Shown one piece after another: positions 23,364 to 34,226 of a DNA stretch of 64,000 bases (positions are counted from its first letter, which is position 1; every line of letters starts with the position of its first letter). The translations under genes were made by a program, and so were the position numbers. The notes under the pieces were generated by a model. The model was not told the origin of the DNA. It searched no databases and was given only the letters and a program-made list of their open reading frames with translations. The DNA is from Miscanthus floridulus (lineage: Eukaryota; Streptophyta; Magnoliopsida; Poales; Poaceae): positions 107,371,158-107,435,157 of the forward strand of contig NC_089587.1 in the NCBI RefSeq assembly GCF_019320115.1. Direction: 5' to 3'.

Positions 23364-24198
23364 GGAAAAGGTCTATATTATCTTCCTCAATTTTTGCGAA
23401 AGTCTGCTTTTCCTCCCTGAACTCAAAAACTAGGTAAACCATCCCCCTAAACTTTTAAAATCGTTTGTTTTACATCCCTGACCGGTTATAAGCGGTTTTT
23501 AAAGGCGGTTTTGTCTTTTTTTTTTATTTATTTTGGTTGATTCTTTGAAAAATCACAGTAAATCACATAAAAATCATAAAATAAAAAAACTAATTTTGTT
23601 GGACTACACAGTGAACATATAATTGGTATGCTTTAATACAATTTTTTGCTGTAGCTTTAGATATATGTTTTTTTATAATTAATTCATAGTTGCGGTTTCT
23701 ATGATCTAATTGTGGTGAAATTTTTATGGCATGCTAATTATTGTATGCTTGAACTACAGTAAAAATTTCATACTCATTGGATCATGTATAACTTAGTTAT
23801 AAATAGTCCATCATAAAAATTTTACCACAATTGGACCATAGAAACTGCAGCTATGAATTAATTACAGAAAAGCATAGATCTAAAACTACAACAAAAAATT
23901 TATACTGAAACATACCATATTATATGTTTGCTATGTAGATCTACTCATGTGAAGTCCAACAAAATTTGATTTTTTATTTTATGATTTTTTTGTGATTTAC
24001 TATGATTTTTTAAAGATTCAGCCGAAATAAATAAAAAAAAGATAAAGACAAAACCGCCTTTGAAAATCGCTTATAACCGGCCAGGGAGGTAAAATGAACG
24101 GTTTTAAAAGTTTAGGAAGGTAATTTATCTAATTTTAGAGTTTGGAGAAGAAAAACAGACTTTCGTAAAAGTTGAAGGAAGTAACGTGAGCCGTTTCC
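23364..24198. mobile_element. Foldback MULE-type MITE, 835 bp
   Basis: The whole element is close to one long palindrome. Arms of about 400 bases run from GGAAAAGG at the left to CCGTTTCC at the right, pairing through CGAAAGTCTG, ACCGGTTATAAGCGG and GACAAAACCGCC down to a centre near 23785. The 9-bp flanks TTTTAAGCC and TTTTAGGTC agree at seven positions and differ by two transitions, consistent with an old Mutator-type target duplication. It has no coding capacity. A transcript would fold into a long hairpin. Confidence 0.75.
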
Positions 24199-25170
24199 TT
24201 TTAGGTCTCGTTGTGACCTGTTGGGCCATGGAAGCTTAGGGCTCATGACTTGGTGAGCGCGGGCAGGCTCAGGCCTGTTTCGTTGATATACGTCAACCGG
24301 CCCGATCACCCATCGCCCGCCTGAGCCCGACCGCCTCCGAGTGACCCTCGCCATAAGCCCGTAACTCACCTTGGTGGCGGTGGCGCCGCTGCGGCTCCAG
24401 CCTCGGTGGCCGGGATCGGGGACATTCTTCCCGCGCTCAACTCTGCCGCCGCCGCCGCTTGTTCCGCTCGACGCCTTACTGATGTTCGACGAAAACGAAA
24501 TGCCCTTGCGGTAATAGCCCAGCGGACGGAAATCATCAGGTTGGTTGGTTCATCATATAGCGAGCACAGTTCCTGATCTTGGTCTTGTTATACTATGATC
24601 CAAAATGGAGGACAAACAGGTTTGCAATTTGATCACCCTGTCGCTTGACCATAGTTGAGGTGAGGATATTGGCGCTTCTGATTTGTCTTTCAGCCTTCTG
24701 GTACGATTCTCCTGCGTCTGCGTGCTTGTTTTTCTCACATCACGACATTGCCAAATGTAAATAAATGGTCCACCGCTCACGAGAGTATTATAGTTGCCCA
24801 GCGCGTGCTTAGCATAGAACGTATGCTCGCCCGAGCCTGTCGCGCTCGCGTAACAGGAGGACCGTTACCCCGCCGGACCATAACAGACAGGAGCACGCCC
24901 TCATGCGGCCGCCTCACCCCACCTACGGATGCGCGCCGAGAGGCGTCTGCCGGCCTTAAGCGCCCGCACGATGACCCATGGGCGGCGCCTATAACACCCT
25001 AGGCCCGGCACACGGCACAGGCCCACTCTGCCGAGGGGTGGGCCTCACATACGTAGCAACCCACTTGCAATTTCGTCCTCGCTTCACGTAAAACGGTTAA
25101 CCGAAGGTTACTACGCGTCCTTGGCCAGGCTATTTAAGGTGGTTCGGTAGCTCGACGAGGATGTTGAACA
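24199..25170. other. GC-rich stretch, possible captured exon on minus strand
   Basis: From 24540 down to 24370 the minus strand stays open (Ser/Gly-rich, ending HRGWSRSGATATK) and stops at a good splice donor, AAG/GTGAGT. This could be an exon of a captured or decayed gene, but I recognise no domain and find no matching acceptor exon. The remainder to 25170 shows nothing recognisable. Confidence 0.25.
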
Positions 25171-25285
25171 GCCTGTTCGTTTCGTCGTAAACGATCGTGG
25201 ATTATTTACTGCTGGCTGGTTTAGTGTGAGAGAAAAATACTGTTCCAGCTTATAATCCACGATCGTATACGAGCAAGCGAACATG
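25171..25285. mobile_element. Short hAT-like MITE of the CCTGTTCG family
   Basis: It starts GCCTGTTCGTTT and ends GAGCAAGCGAACATG, with the family's middle GTGAGAGAAAAAYACTGTT. Related copies lie at 25521, 41286 and 46268. The superfamily is inferred from the terminal motif. Confidence 0.65.
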
Positions 25286-25520
25286 CTGCCATTGAGAGTG
25301 GGTGGATGTGAGACCCAGCTCATGGGCCGAATTAAATAGTGCTGGGCACGCTGTAGCTGGGGGCACTGTAGCGCCGAGTTGGGCTCGGCCACAATCGGGG
25401 TTCCCGTTGCTCGACCGAACCAGTTTAAATAGTCATGCCAAGGACGCATAGTAACCTTCAGTTAACCGTTTTGCGCGAAGCGATTACGAAAGCGCAAGCG
25501 AAGCGTCCCAGCAATAGTTG

Positions 25521-25693
25521 CCCTATTCGCTGGCTGATAAGTCATGGCTAAAAGTACTGTTCGCTGATTTGTTGTGAGAGAAAAACACTGTTCGTTGGCT
25601 GAAAAAGTACGACTTATAAGCCAAGCGAACATAGCGAGTAGCAGGCGAAAAAGTACGGCTTATAAGCCAAACGAACATGACGAGTAGCAGGCG
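25521..25693. mobile_element. Short hAT-like MITE with duplicated end
   Basis: Starts CCCTATTCGCTGGCTGATAA and ends CCAAGCGAACAT near 25633. The last part (AAAAAGTACGGCTTATAAG) is then repeated to about 25679, and CGAGTAGCAGGCG flanks the repeated part on both sides. This is a local tandem duplication of about 47 bases. Confidence 0.65.
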
Positions 25694-25739
25694 GCTATGG
25701 CAGGCCGTTGCCCACCAACCACCGAGGCCATTGCTACAT

Positions 25740-26130
25740 GTGCTCCCCTAGATCTACTTTTGAAATATACAGTAGAAACACTTGCAATATGCGACTGAAA
25801 ACAGATGAAACACTTGAAACATGCATGTATAGCCATAGCAACATATGCAACATCCAAATAAAACAATTACAACATACGTATGAAACACCTAAAATACTGG
25901 GATCATGCGTTTGAAACATGCATGTTATGTAACATCCAAATACACTTATGCAACATCATGATGAAACACTTGAAACATACTTTTGAGACAACAGAAACAC
26001 TCGAAAATATATGCTTGCAACATACGTATATTGTAATTGCAACATATGCAACATCCCAAATCGATTTTTGTAACATTCGAATGAAATGCTTGTAACATAA
26101 GTCTGAAACGCCTGAAACATTTGAAACACG
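25740..26130. repeat. Second block of the degenerate A/C-rich repeat
   Basis: Same texture as 130-620, with GAAACACTTGAAACAT and GCAACATATGCAACATCC motifs, and again followed by GC-rich sequence. The two blocks probably derive from one dispersed family that I cannot name. Confidence 0.55.
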
Positions 26131-26761
26131 ACGTCGTCGGTTGCCATGGCCTACCTGGTGGGGAACTGCGGTGGGAGATGGGTCGCGGCCTTAGGCAGGG
26201 CTTGGTCGGCCAGTGCACGACGTGGCGCAGGGCTGCGAGATGATTTTGTCGAGCTCCACCTGCTCCCGCATCATCGCCCGCCTGTCTGTCTGCTGCACTG
26301 ACCTGTTGCTCCGCCTCTTCGACGCCCTCTTCGCCGTGCTCGTCAAGCAAGGCTCCTCCTCCGGCGCCGGCGACCCGCACGGGCTACGCTACACTGCCTA
26401 AGATGGACTGAAAGGCGTGCAAGATGCAGCGCCTGGTGACTACCATGGCACACGTGCCACGAGGTCGACGCGTTCGCCGAGTTGGAGCATCCCGCGTCGG
26501 TGCCAGTGGCGCAGCGTCAAGGAGCAGCGGGACCGAGTGCGTGCGTCGCGTGGCTAGGCAGAAAGTGGAGCGCCTCCGCGTGTCCGTCACATGGATGAGA
26601 AGGAGCCACGTCGCTAATTAAAGAATGGTGCGGACGAACGGAATGTGGGAGCATGCCAGTCGTCCGGGGCCACGGGTTGGGTTGGACGCCCACTGAGGAG
26701 TATTAGTGTAAAGTAATCTATTAATGAACCTTGTGTATACTTATTGCCTATATAAGCTATA
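26131..26761. other. GC-rich stretch, possible gene fragment
   Basis: A plus-strand frame from 26213 reads MILSSSTCSRIIARLS and LLLRLFDALFAVLVK before a stop at 26399. It looks more protein-like than chance sequence but I do not recognise it. No splice signals or partner exons are evident. Confidence 0.25.
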
Positions 26762-27020
26762 CTCCCTCCGTCCTAGAAAAGAAGATGTTATGGGATGCGT
26801 GCAGGTTAAACTTTCTCGACTTTGATTAGGTTTGTAGAAAATGCATGCAACATTTATATCTTCAAATAAGTTTATTATGAAAGTATATGTACAGTCTATA
26901 TAATGATACTAATTACGTATTATAAATACTAATATTCTTTTACATGTAATTAGTCAAAGTTAAAAAAAAGTTAATTTCTTGGGAAACAAGAACGTCTTAT
27001 ATTTTAGGATAAATGGAGCA
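26762..27020. mobile_element. Stowaway-type MITE, right end eroded
   Basis: Begins CTCCCTCCGTCCTAGAAAA after TA and shares its interior style with the element at 4124. The right end (GGATAAATGGAGCA) is a degraded form of the inverse terminus. Confidence 0.7.
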
Positions 27021-28008
27021 GTTGTCATATGACCTGAATTAACTGCATAAAAAAATGTGAACCGTCTTGGGTAAATTGGGAAGTACATATACCTCTGTTC
27101 AAGGTTGTTCAAAAGTTCTATGGCAAATTCATCCATTCAAGATCAACATTGTCCAAACCGAGTGCGAAGTAAAATCAGCTTCCCTAATCCAATCAGTTGT
27201 CCTGCTGGTCATTGTTAGGTAACGTTTTGGGGAGTCTAAAGTCAGTCTTTTAGGTTTTGATGACTACTAATTTTTGTTATACTATATGTATAGAATATAG
27301 CAAATATTTTTACTTTTTATGAAACTAATTTGCAAGACAAATATACTCGTATCACTACCAAGGATTCCAACACAATAGGTAAAAGGTAATTTGTGGCTGA
27401 AGGGATTACATTAAGTTTCAAGACAACCTATCCACGAATCATCCTGCACCTTGGGTAAATCTGTTCTAGGCCATCTTGACCTCATGAACTCGATGGACCT
27501 GAGGTTGGACGTAGTAATTGAGGGTCCGTTTGGCACCGCTTCGGCTCTGACCACAGCTTTTGCAGAGCAGCCATACCAAATACTTTAGAATAACTGTTTT
27601 ATAATGAATAGTAGAGGAGCCAGAACTATTTTTTGGTCCTGAAACTTCCCAATTTTTCTTACGCAGGTCGGTAGAGTTGCGAGGTACAGGTGCAACGTAT
27701 CTATATCAGAGGTGCTAAACTGCAGCACATCTCTGTTTGAGCGGCTTTCATTTCCTACACTACTGATTCATGGATTGAAGTGTAGGTATTAGTATTCATT
27801 AACACAATCATATCAGCATACCAGTTGTTTCCCATTCTTGCAATGTAATTTGTCATATGCATCACTAGTGGCCCTTGCGCATGCCGTTAGGATGATCAAT
27901 GCAGAGGCCCTATGACTTCCTGTATCAGCTTTGAGCCTTTGAGCTGACACGCCATAGAGATTCTCGTTTCATTTCCATTCAGAGTTCACATGTCGTTAAT
28001 TTTTTTTT
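27021..28008. other. Intergenic stretch, right part of the inter-MULE segment
   Basis: No gene is recognised. The segment near 27525-27650 (GGGTCCGTTTGGCACCGCTT) resembles one end of a grass MITE, without a clear second end. Confidence 0.4.
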
Positions 28009-28172
28009 GGCAATTTTTGCTGTGGAACATCGCGAAAACAACAAATTGGCTGCAACACACCACCAACATTTGCTTTTGCTGAGTACCATTATGAAATCGC
28101 GAATGTTTGCCAGTGGACACCGCCTCCATTAAAATAAGAAAAACAGCAATCGGAAGAGAGAAACATTCCAAA
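28009..28172 (+). repeat. Left terminal inverted repeat, MULE copy 2
   Basis: Starts GGCAATTTTTGCTGTGGAAC and pairs with 32947-33110. Confidence 0.85.
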
Positions 28173-28187
28173 ATGACCAGCGTTGCC

Positions 28188-28380
28188 CCTTGGTCGAACC
28201 AGACCCTATTGGTCGAGCCGGACCACTACTTGGTCGAACCAGACCCTGTGCTCTATCCAACCCTAGCCGGCGGCGTCTCCAGTCTCCCGCAGCGCCGGCG
28301 TCTCCAGTCTCCCGCAGCGCCGCCGTCTCCAGCCACCCACGCCGCCGTCTCCAGTCTTCCGCAGCGCCGCCGTCTCTAGC
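28188..28380. repeat. Subterminal GGTCGA repeats and minisatellite, MULE copy 2
   Basis: Three GGTCGARCCRGACC units at about 28190-28250 precede a run of units around CGCCGTCTCCAGTCTCCCGC. The run lies in the likely promoter or leader of the transposase gene, whose first inferred start is at 28455. Confidence 0.6.
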
Positions 28381-28454
28381 CAACCACGCCACCGTCTCCT
28401 GCCGTCCACACCGCCGTCTCTTCCCCACAGTCGGCGTGCCATGGATGCATGAAG

Positions 28455-31400
28455 ATGGCTTCGCCGGCGAAATCGAAGCGGCTCCGCCCGAGCATAGATT
28501 CATCGTCCAAGGGAGTGAATCTGTCGTGGGTTCCTGAGGGGTATGCACTCTTATCCTCTTCCACTTTTCGATCTGGGGTTGGTTAATAGGGTTGCAGTGA
28601 ACTTGGGGGTCGATTTGCGCATCCGAAGCTAGGGTTTTCATGATTTCTTGTTCTTGTCCATTTTTTAGGATGGACAGTAGTTCTGCATTACGCATAGCAG
28701 TGCGTGTCCCATGTTACTATGAGGCTTGCGATGACGGTAGAAATGTGGCTCACAATGCAGCAGATTTTCAGCTCATTGTTGATAGGGACACTCAAAATCT
28801 GATTTATTTAAGTAAGGATGTAGCTGCCAAAGTGTCTATTGGGAAGAATCAGGACTTCAATTTGACATATTTCGACAAGAACACCCAATGCTATACCAAT
28901 CTGACCTCAGATGCAGCTTTGATGGATGCTACTAACAATTATTGGGACCTAAGGCGGCTACCTTTGTTTGTGAATTTTTATGACATGATTTCTATTGCAT
29001 ATAGTCAGAGTGTGTCTTTGGATAATAAGGCCAGTGCATCTGTTGCTCTCCCATTGCTGCCCCCTCTGCTTGGTCATGATGATGGGCAGAACAATCAGAT
29101 TGTTGAAACTGTTGGGCCTGGTGGAGGTGAGGCCGATGTGGAGTCACTTAGTGGGGGAGAAAGTGATGATGACAGTGTTCACTCTTCTAACTCTGATGAC
29201 TCAGCTAAGAAATCCACACCTGCTCAAGGAAGAAGCAAGAAGAAGCATGCTGATGATGATGTTTCATGGGAAGAAGATGTTGAGGAGTATGTTGGGGTCA
29301 ATGATGAGGGCCATTATATGCTAAAACAGCAAGATCAACAAGCATCAGAGGGGGATACTAACTCTGACTCTCTTGTTCATGATGATTTGTATGTTGATGA
29401 TGATGCTGGTTGTGAGATCAATGAGCATGTTACTAACTTAGAAAACCCAACTATAGAATGTGGTGTCACATTTGAGGATGGGGACACCTTTAAGAGGGCT
29501 ATTAGACAATATGTTGTGCTAAAAGAGTTTGAAATTACAGCTCCTTACAGTGAATCCAAAAGGTATAGAGGGCACTGCAAAGGATTCAAGAGGAAGAAGA
29601 AGAGGTGCAAGTGGAGGATACATGCTTCTCAATTGCAAGATGGCAAGACTTGGCAGGTCAGTTTATTTCTTTTTCAAATTTCCTTACATTTTGGTTCTTA
29701 TTTTTCTCAACATGTGTTTGATGCTTTGCCTTCCTTTTATTTGTCAGATAAAGAAGTTGGGAAAACATAGCCAGCACATCCCAACTGGAGAAGAACTGCA
29801 TGGCTACCAATGCCTGGGTGAGGGATAGGACCATTACCATCTTGAAGGATGAACCAACAATTCAAGCTAGTAAACTGAGGAAGGATTTGCAGAACAAGTA
29901 CAACATCCAACTTTCATACTATGTTGTCTGGGATGGACCGCAAATGGCTCTAGAGCAAATTCAAGGAAAATGGGATGACAGCTTTGAAGATGTTTTTAGA
30001 TTCAAGCCTGAGGTGGACAGGACAAATCCTGGTAGCATTGTGGACATTGAGTGGATATTAGCTGGTAATAAGAGGAGGTTCACAAGGATGTTTGTTGCAT
30101 TTAAGAGCTGTGTTCAAGGTTTTTTGAATGGATGCAGACCCTTCTTAGGTGTTGACTCAACAGGTTTGACTGGGAGGTGGAGAGGGCAGTTAGCTTCTGC
30201 TTCAGCTGTGGATGGACACAACTGGCTTTTTCCAGTGGCATATGGTGTCTTTGAGTCTGAAACTGCTGAAAATTGGAAATGGTTTTTTGAGAAACTTAAA
30301 GTGGCAATTGGGACTCCTCCAGGCCTGGTCATATGCACAGATGCAGGCAAAGGAATAGATAAGGGAGTTACATATGTTTTTCCAAATGGAGTAGAGCATA
30401 GAGAGTGCATGAGGCATCTAGTGAAGAATTTTAACAAGAGGTATAGAGTAGTGTTCAAGAAACATTTGTGGCCAGCAAGCAGAGCTTACAACCAGAGGCA
30501 CTTTGATCACCATTACAACATCATGAAGCAAGCTTCACCAAGGGCAATGAACTGGATAGAGGACAACCACAATCACAAATGGAGTAGATGGAAGTTCTCT
30601 CATGCAAGCAAATATGACTATGTTACTAACAACATAGCAGAGACCTTCAACAGTTGGATTAGGAATGAGAAGCCCTTGGCTTTAATTCCTCTGTTGGATA
30701 GGATCAGGCAAATGATCATGGAGAAACAAGACCTTAGGAGGTCACTGTCACTTAAGCTGAGAGACAAGATCTTGCCTCATGTCACCAAAGAGCTGCATGC
30801 CATGAGTAGGAATTTACAGTATGCCATACATAGGGGGCCCAACAACGCTGCTGAGATTCAAGGCACTACAAAGGAACTGAAAACCTGGAGGCATAGTGTC
30901 GACCTTGATAATAGATCATGCAGCTGTCAAAGGTGGCAGATTACTAGATTGCCATGTACTCATGCTCTCTGCTTCATCCATTCCATGCGCAACAGAAGTG
31001 TGGAAGACTACATAGATGACTATTATTCGATTGATAAGTTCAAGAAAGCATATGAACATGTGATAAGTCCCATGACAGATAGGAACCAGTGGCCTGATGT
31101 GGACTTGGGTTTCAAACTTTGGCCTCCAAGGTTCAAGAGAGCTGCAGGTCGGCCCAGATCAAGAAGGATAAAAGGTTCTGAAGAAGGTGGCAAGCAAAAA
31201 AGCCAGCGCCAGTGCAAGAGGTGTGGAGGGTTTGGTCACATGATGAAAACCTGTAATGAAACTGTTTATGACTCTGATGCACCACCAAAGCCCAAGAGAG
31301 CAAAGAAAAAGAAAAGAACTGCCACAACAATTGTCTCTACCCAGCAATCACAGATTGAAGGTGCTCAAGAAATAACTGTTTGTCCTGCTCTAACAAACAG

Positions 31401-31722
31401 CCCACCAAACATTGCACCACCAGCTCTAACAAACAGCCCCGCAGCAAACACTAGGAGGTAAGTGTAAAGACTTGATGCCTGTTATCTATGACAACATACT
31501 GTTATTTATCTTTCTAATGTTGGGTATGACTACAGCCGCAAGAGGGCATTGGAGCTAGGTGGTGAAACTTCCTCTCCAATAGTAGAAGTGCAGCATCAAA
31601 AGAGGAAGAAGAAAAAGGTGGTGACCACCAAGGCTACTGGAGAAGAAATGCAGGCTGGGGAAAAGGAGGCAAGCAAGGCCGGCAAGAGGATCAGCAAGAA
31701 GAAGCTCATCCTGGACCTGTGA
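28455..31722 (+). pseudogene. MURA-type transposase, MULE copy 2, one 5-bp deletion
   Basis: Inferred exons are 28455-28540, 28669-29656, 29748-31457 and 31536-31722. The first start has AAGATGG context and its border joins in frame to MDSSSALRIAVRVPC. Domains in order: acidic Ser/Asp-rich region, MuDR DNA-binding domain (ECGVTFEDGDTFKRAIRQYV), and the DDE core with FLGVDSTGLTGRW, VICTDAGKGI and NNIAETFNSWI. Then come a SWIM finger (CSCQRW to CTHALC), a CCHC knuckle (CKRCGGFGHMMKTC) and a Lys-rich tail likely to act in nuclear import. Copy 1 has five more bases (CTTGT) after 29769; their loss here removes the HTC zinc ligands and brings a TAG at 29826. From Met 29800 the catalytic part is open for 553 codons, so a shortened product is possible. 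Confidence 0.85.
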
Positions 31723-32156
31723 TGCATGTCTTATGTAATGGATCTATTTTGTGGTGAACCTGTTATGTAGTGTGATGAACCTGTTATGTAGTGAACTTAT
31801 TTGGTGGTGATGATGGACCTATGAACTTGTTATGTAGTGTGCTAAACATGTTATGTAGTGTGATGAACCTGTGAACTCAGTTATGCAATCTCAATCATGA
31901 ACTCAGTTGGCAGACTTTGTTGTGTGAAGTGATCAAATTAAACCTGGATGCATGTTTTTGCAACAATTTGGCACACCATTTTCTTGCCCCATCATTCATG
32001 AACTCATATACAATTTGGCAGACCATTTTCTTGCAACATAGTTAAGATGCATCATTGATTTCAAACAAGGTACAGATAAGCTGGATACATGTTCATGACC
32101 AACAACACTAACTGGATACATGATAACCAGGATACATGACAACCTGCTGTTCTGCT
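31723..32156. repeat. Intergenic repeats between the two MULE genes, copy 2
   Basis: Several units of GTTATGTAGTGTGATGAACC occur at about 31760-31880 between the convergent stop codons (31722 and 32157). No gene is seen. Confidence 0.6.
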
Positions 32157-32783
32157 TCACTTGACCAACAACACTAACAGAACTAACACCAAAACAAAAA
32201 CCATTACACCACCAACTACAAGCAGCCGCTCTCCAATTTTATTCATGTTGGTCAACAATTTCTTGTTGCTCTCAAGTACTGACTTCAGTAGTGCCTCTGA
32301 ACCTTGGAGATGAATCACTGCAGTCTCCAACAGATCTTGGCAGCCATCAAATCCTTGGTAGGCCTTCTCCTTGTCATTGCCTTCCCTCATCACCTCGAGC
32401 GCCATGGCACCCTGAACTCGAACCTGACTACAAGCGCGAGGAAGAACGCCTTTGGCGACCAAGTAATTGATATACTGTTCCTCAAAGTAGTACACTCCAC
32501 ACGCAAAGTCGGTCTGGCAAACAAGAGATGAAAAATAAAAAAAATGCGCATCTCCTCAAAACCATATCAGAAGTCAACGACCACTTACATGCTCAAGCAG
32601 TGGACACTTGTAAAACCTCTTCCCCTTGCTGCCAGGCTTTTGCGACACGCGTCCGATGAAAACGGTTCCGCACTTGTGGCAAGGAACCAAGGGCAAGAAT
32701 CTAGCTTGGTCTCTGTAGGGGTCGAGCGACGGCGAAGCTGGGTGCGGCGCGCCGAACGGTGTGGAATGCGAGCTCGATGCCAT
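32157..32783 (-). CDS. GRF-type zinc-finger protein with hydrophobic C-terminal tail, in MULE copy 2
   Basis: Exons 32783-32589 and 32513-32157 on the minus strand have the same splice borders as in copy 1 and again give 183 residues without a stop. The Cys35, Cys38, Cys60 and Cys70 pattern, the GKRFYKCP core and the hydrophobic C-terminus (last 22 residues) are all kept. Differences from copy 1 are few, for example Gly for Asp11, Arg for Gly28, Gln for Arg in EERYINYL and Tyr for Cys in KACQGF. The gene faces the transposase tail to tail. That it is open in both copies while the transposase is broken in both is notable, but over 183 codons it may be chance. Its function is not known to me. 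Confidence 0.8.
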
Positions 32784-32946
32784 GGCACGAAGCTAGGGTT
32801 CGTCGAGATGGGGAATGAGGATGGGGAGAGAGACTGACGAGAACGAGAATGGGGGAAGGAAGAAGACGACTGGGGCCAAGCCGAGATGGTCCAATCGGAC
32901 CACCTAAATGATAGGACTCAGGCCGGCAGGGGTAAAAACGTCTCTT

Positions 32947-33110
32947 TACTGTGCTTTCTCTCCCTCGATTGCTATTTTTCTTTATTTTAATGGAGGCGGT
33001 GTCCACTGGCAAACATTCGCGATTTTATAATGGTACTCAGCAAAAGCAAGTGTTGACGGTGTGTTGCAGCCAATTTGTTGTTTTCGCGATGTCCCACAGC
33101 AAAAATTGCC
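32947..33110 (-). repeat. Right terminal inverted repeat, MULE copy 2
   Basis: Ends CCCACAGCAAAAATTGCC, then TAACATATA. It matches the left end of this copy and both ends of copy 1. Confidence 0.85.
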
Positions 33111-34226
33111 TAACATATATGATTAACATAACCAAATCTAGAATTAAAGATAAAGAAATTTAGTGATTTCATTACCATACTAATTGAGAACAACAACACG
33201 TAGATAAAGATCCCATATCAAGTACAGTCAATAAATAGCTGAATGTGTATTAGTAACAATAAAAATTATATATATGTATATATATATATATATATTTATG
33301 TTCGATAAGTAATAAAATATCTTAATTGAGAATCGATGTACATAATTAATCTAATTAAGAGCAAAAATTGGAGACACAATTAAGGACAAACTTATTTCAA
33401 ATTTGACATGGATTTGGAAGCAAAATAACTAAACAAAGAGTCCATAAAAATATAAATTATAAATAGCTAAATCTAGAATAAAAGATAAGGTAAAATAATA
33501 TTACGATATTTGCATGTATTGAAGATTAAAACATCTAAAATATAGTAATTAATATCTATATAAAATTTAGAATTTAAAATAAGGAAAAGTAGTATTTAAC
33601 ATGATATATCTTAATTTCTTGATTTTGAATGCCTCTCGGCCGATCATGACATGTTAATAAACAACAAAATATGCATTGTTTGGTTCCATTGATCATTAAA
33701 TGATTTAGATAATCAGAGAGTACATGCCAAATATATTGTTGTAGAGAATTCGGAATTAAAAGTATTAAAAAGCAGTAACTTTTTATCCATATGAATTGAG
33801 AAGAAAAATGCATAAATAAATAGTTCAGGTCAAGTAAACTAAGAAATAGCTAAATTTAGAAGAAAAAAAATAAAAATAATTCAAAATTTCATTTACACTG
33901 GAAAGAAAAATATCCACAAAAGAACACATGCAAATTTTTGGTTTTGACGTTCACCCTTAGACCTTTAGGGACCCAGAGATCAAGGCTAAAATGGAAACTT
34001 AACAAAATATAAAATGAGGAAACAACTTCATAGTAAGGTAGAAAATAAAGTGCTAGATTTTTCCTCCCTTTTGAGGAAACAACTTCATAGTAAAGTGAAA
34101 AATAAAGTGCTAGATTTTTCATCCCTATTTTACAAATGCGCTGGCCCAACAATCATATTCCTAGCATATTTAGAGGGCAATTTGGTCTTTACGTCACAAC
34201 ATGGTCAGTATTGACACTCCTCTCAG
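33111..34226. other. AT-rich intergenic stretch
   Basis: A (TA)n-rich microsatellite lies at about 33264-33296. No gene is recognised. The composition is strongly AT-rich up to the MITE at 34227. Confidence 0.5.
34016..34131. repeat. Tandem duplication, two units of about 58 bp
   Basis: The sequence beginning GAGGAAACAACTTCATAGTA is repeated twice head to tail, with a few differences. Confidence 0.75.

Larger units (their letters stand above)
28009..33110 (+). mobile_element. Two-gene Mutator-like element, copy 2
   Basis: The element is 5.1 kb and is the inverted near-copy of 17471-22616. Both ends read GGCAATTTTTGCTGTGG inward, with terminal repeats of about 165 bases. It carries a transposase gene on the plus strand and the convergent GRF zinc-finger gene on the minus strand. 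Flanks are a T run on the left and TAACATATA on the right. They do not match each other, but the right flank is the exact reverse complement of the right flank of copy 1. Confidence 0.9.

Noticed and set aside
24370..24540. An open minus-strand exon-like stretch ending at a good splice donor.
   Set aside because: No domain, no second exon and no acceptor could be found, so it is mentioned only in the description of the stretch.
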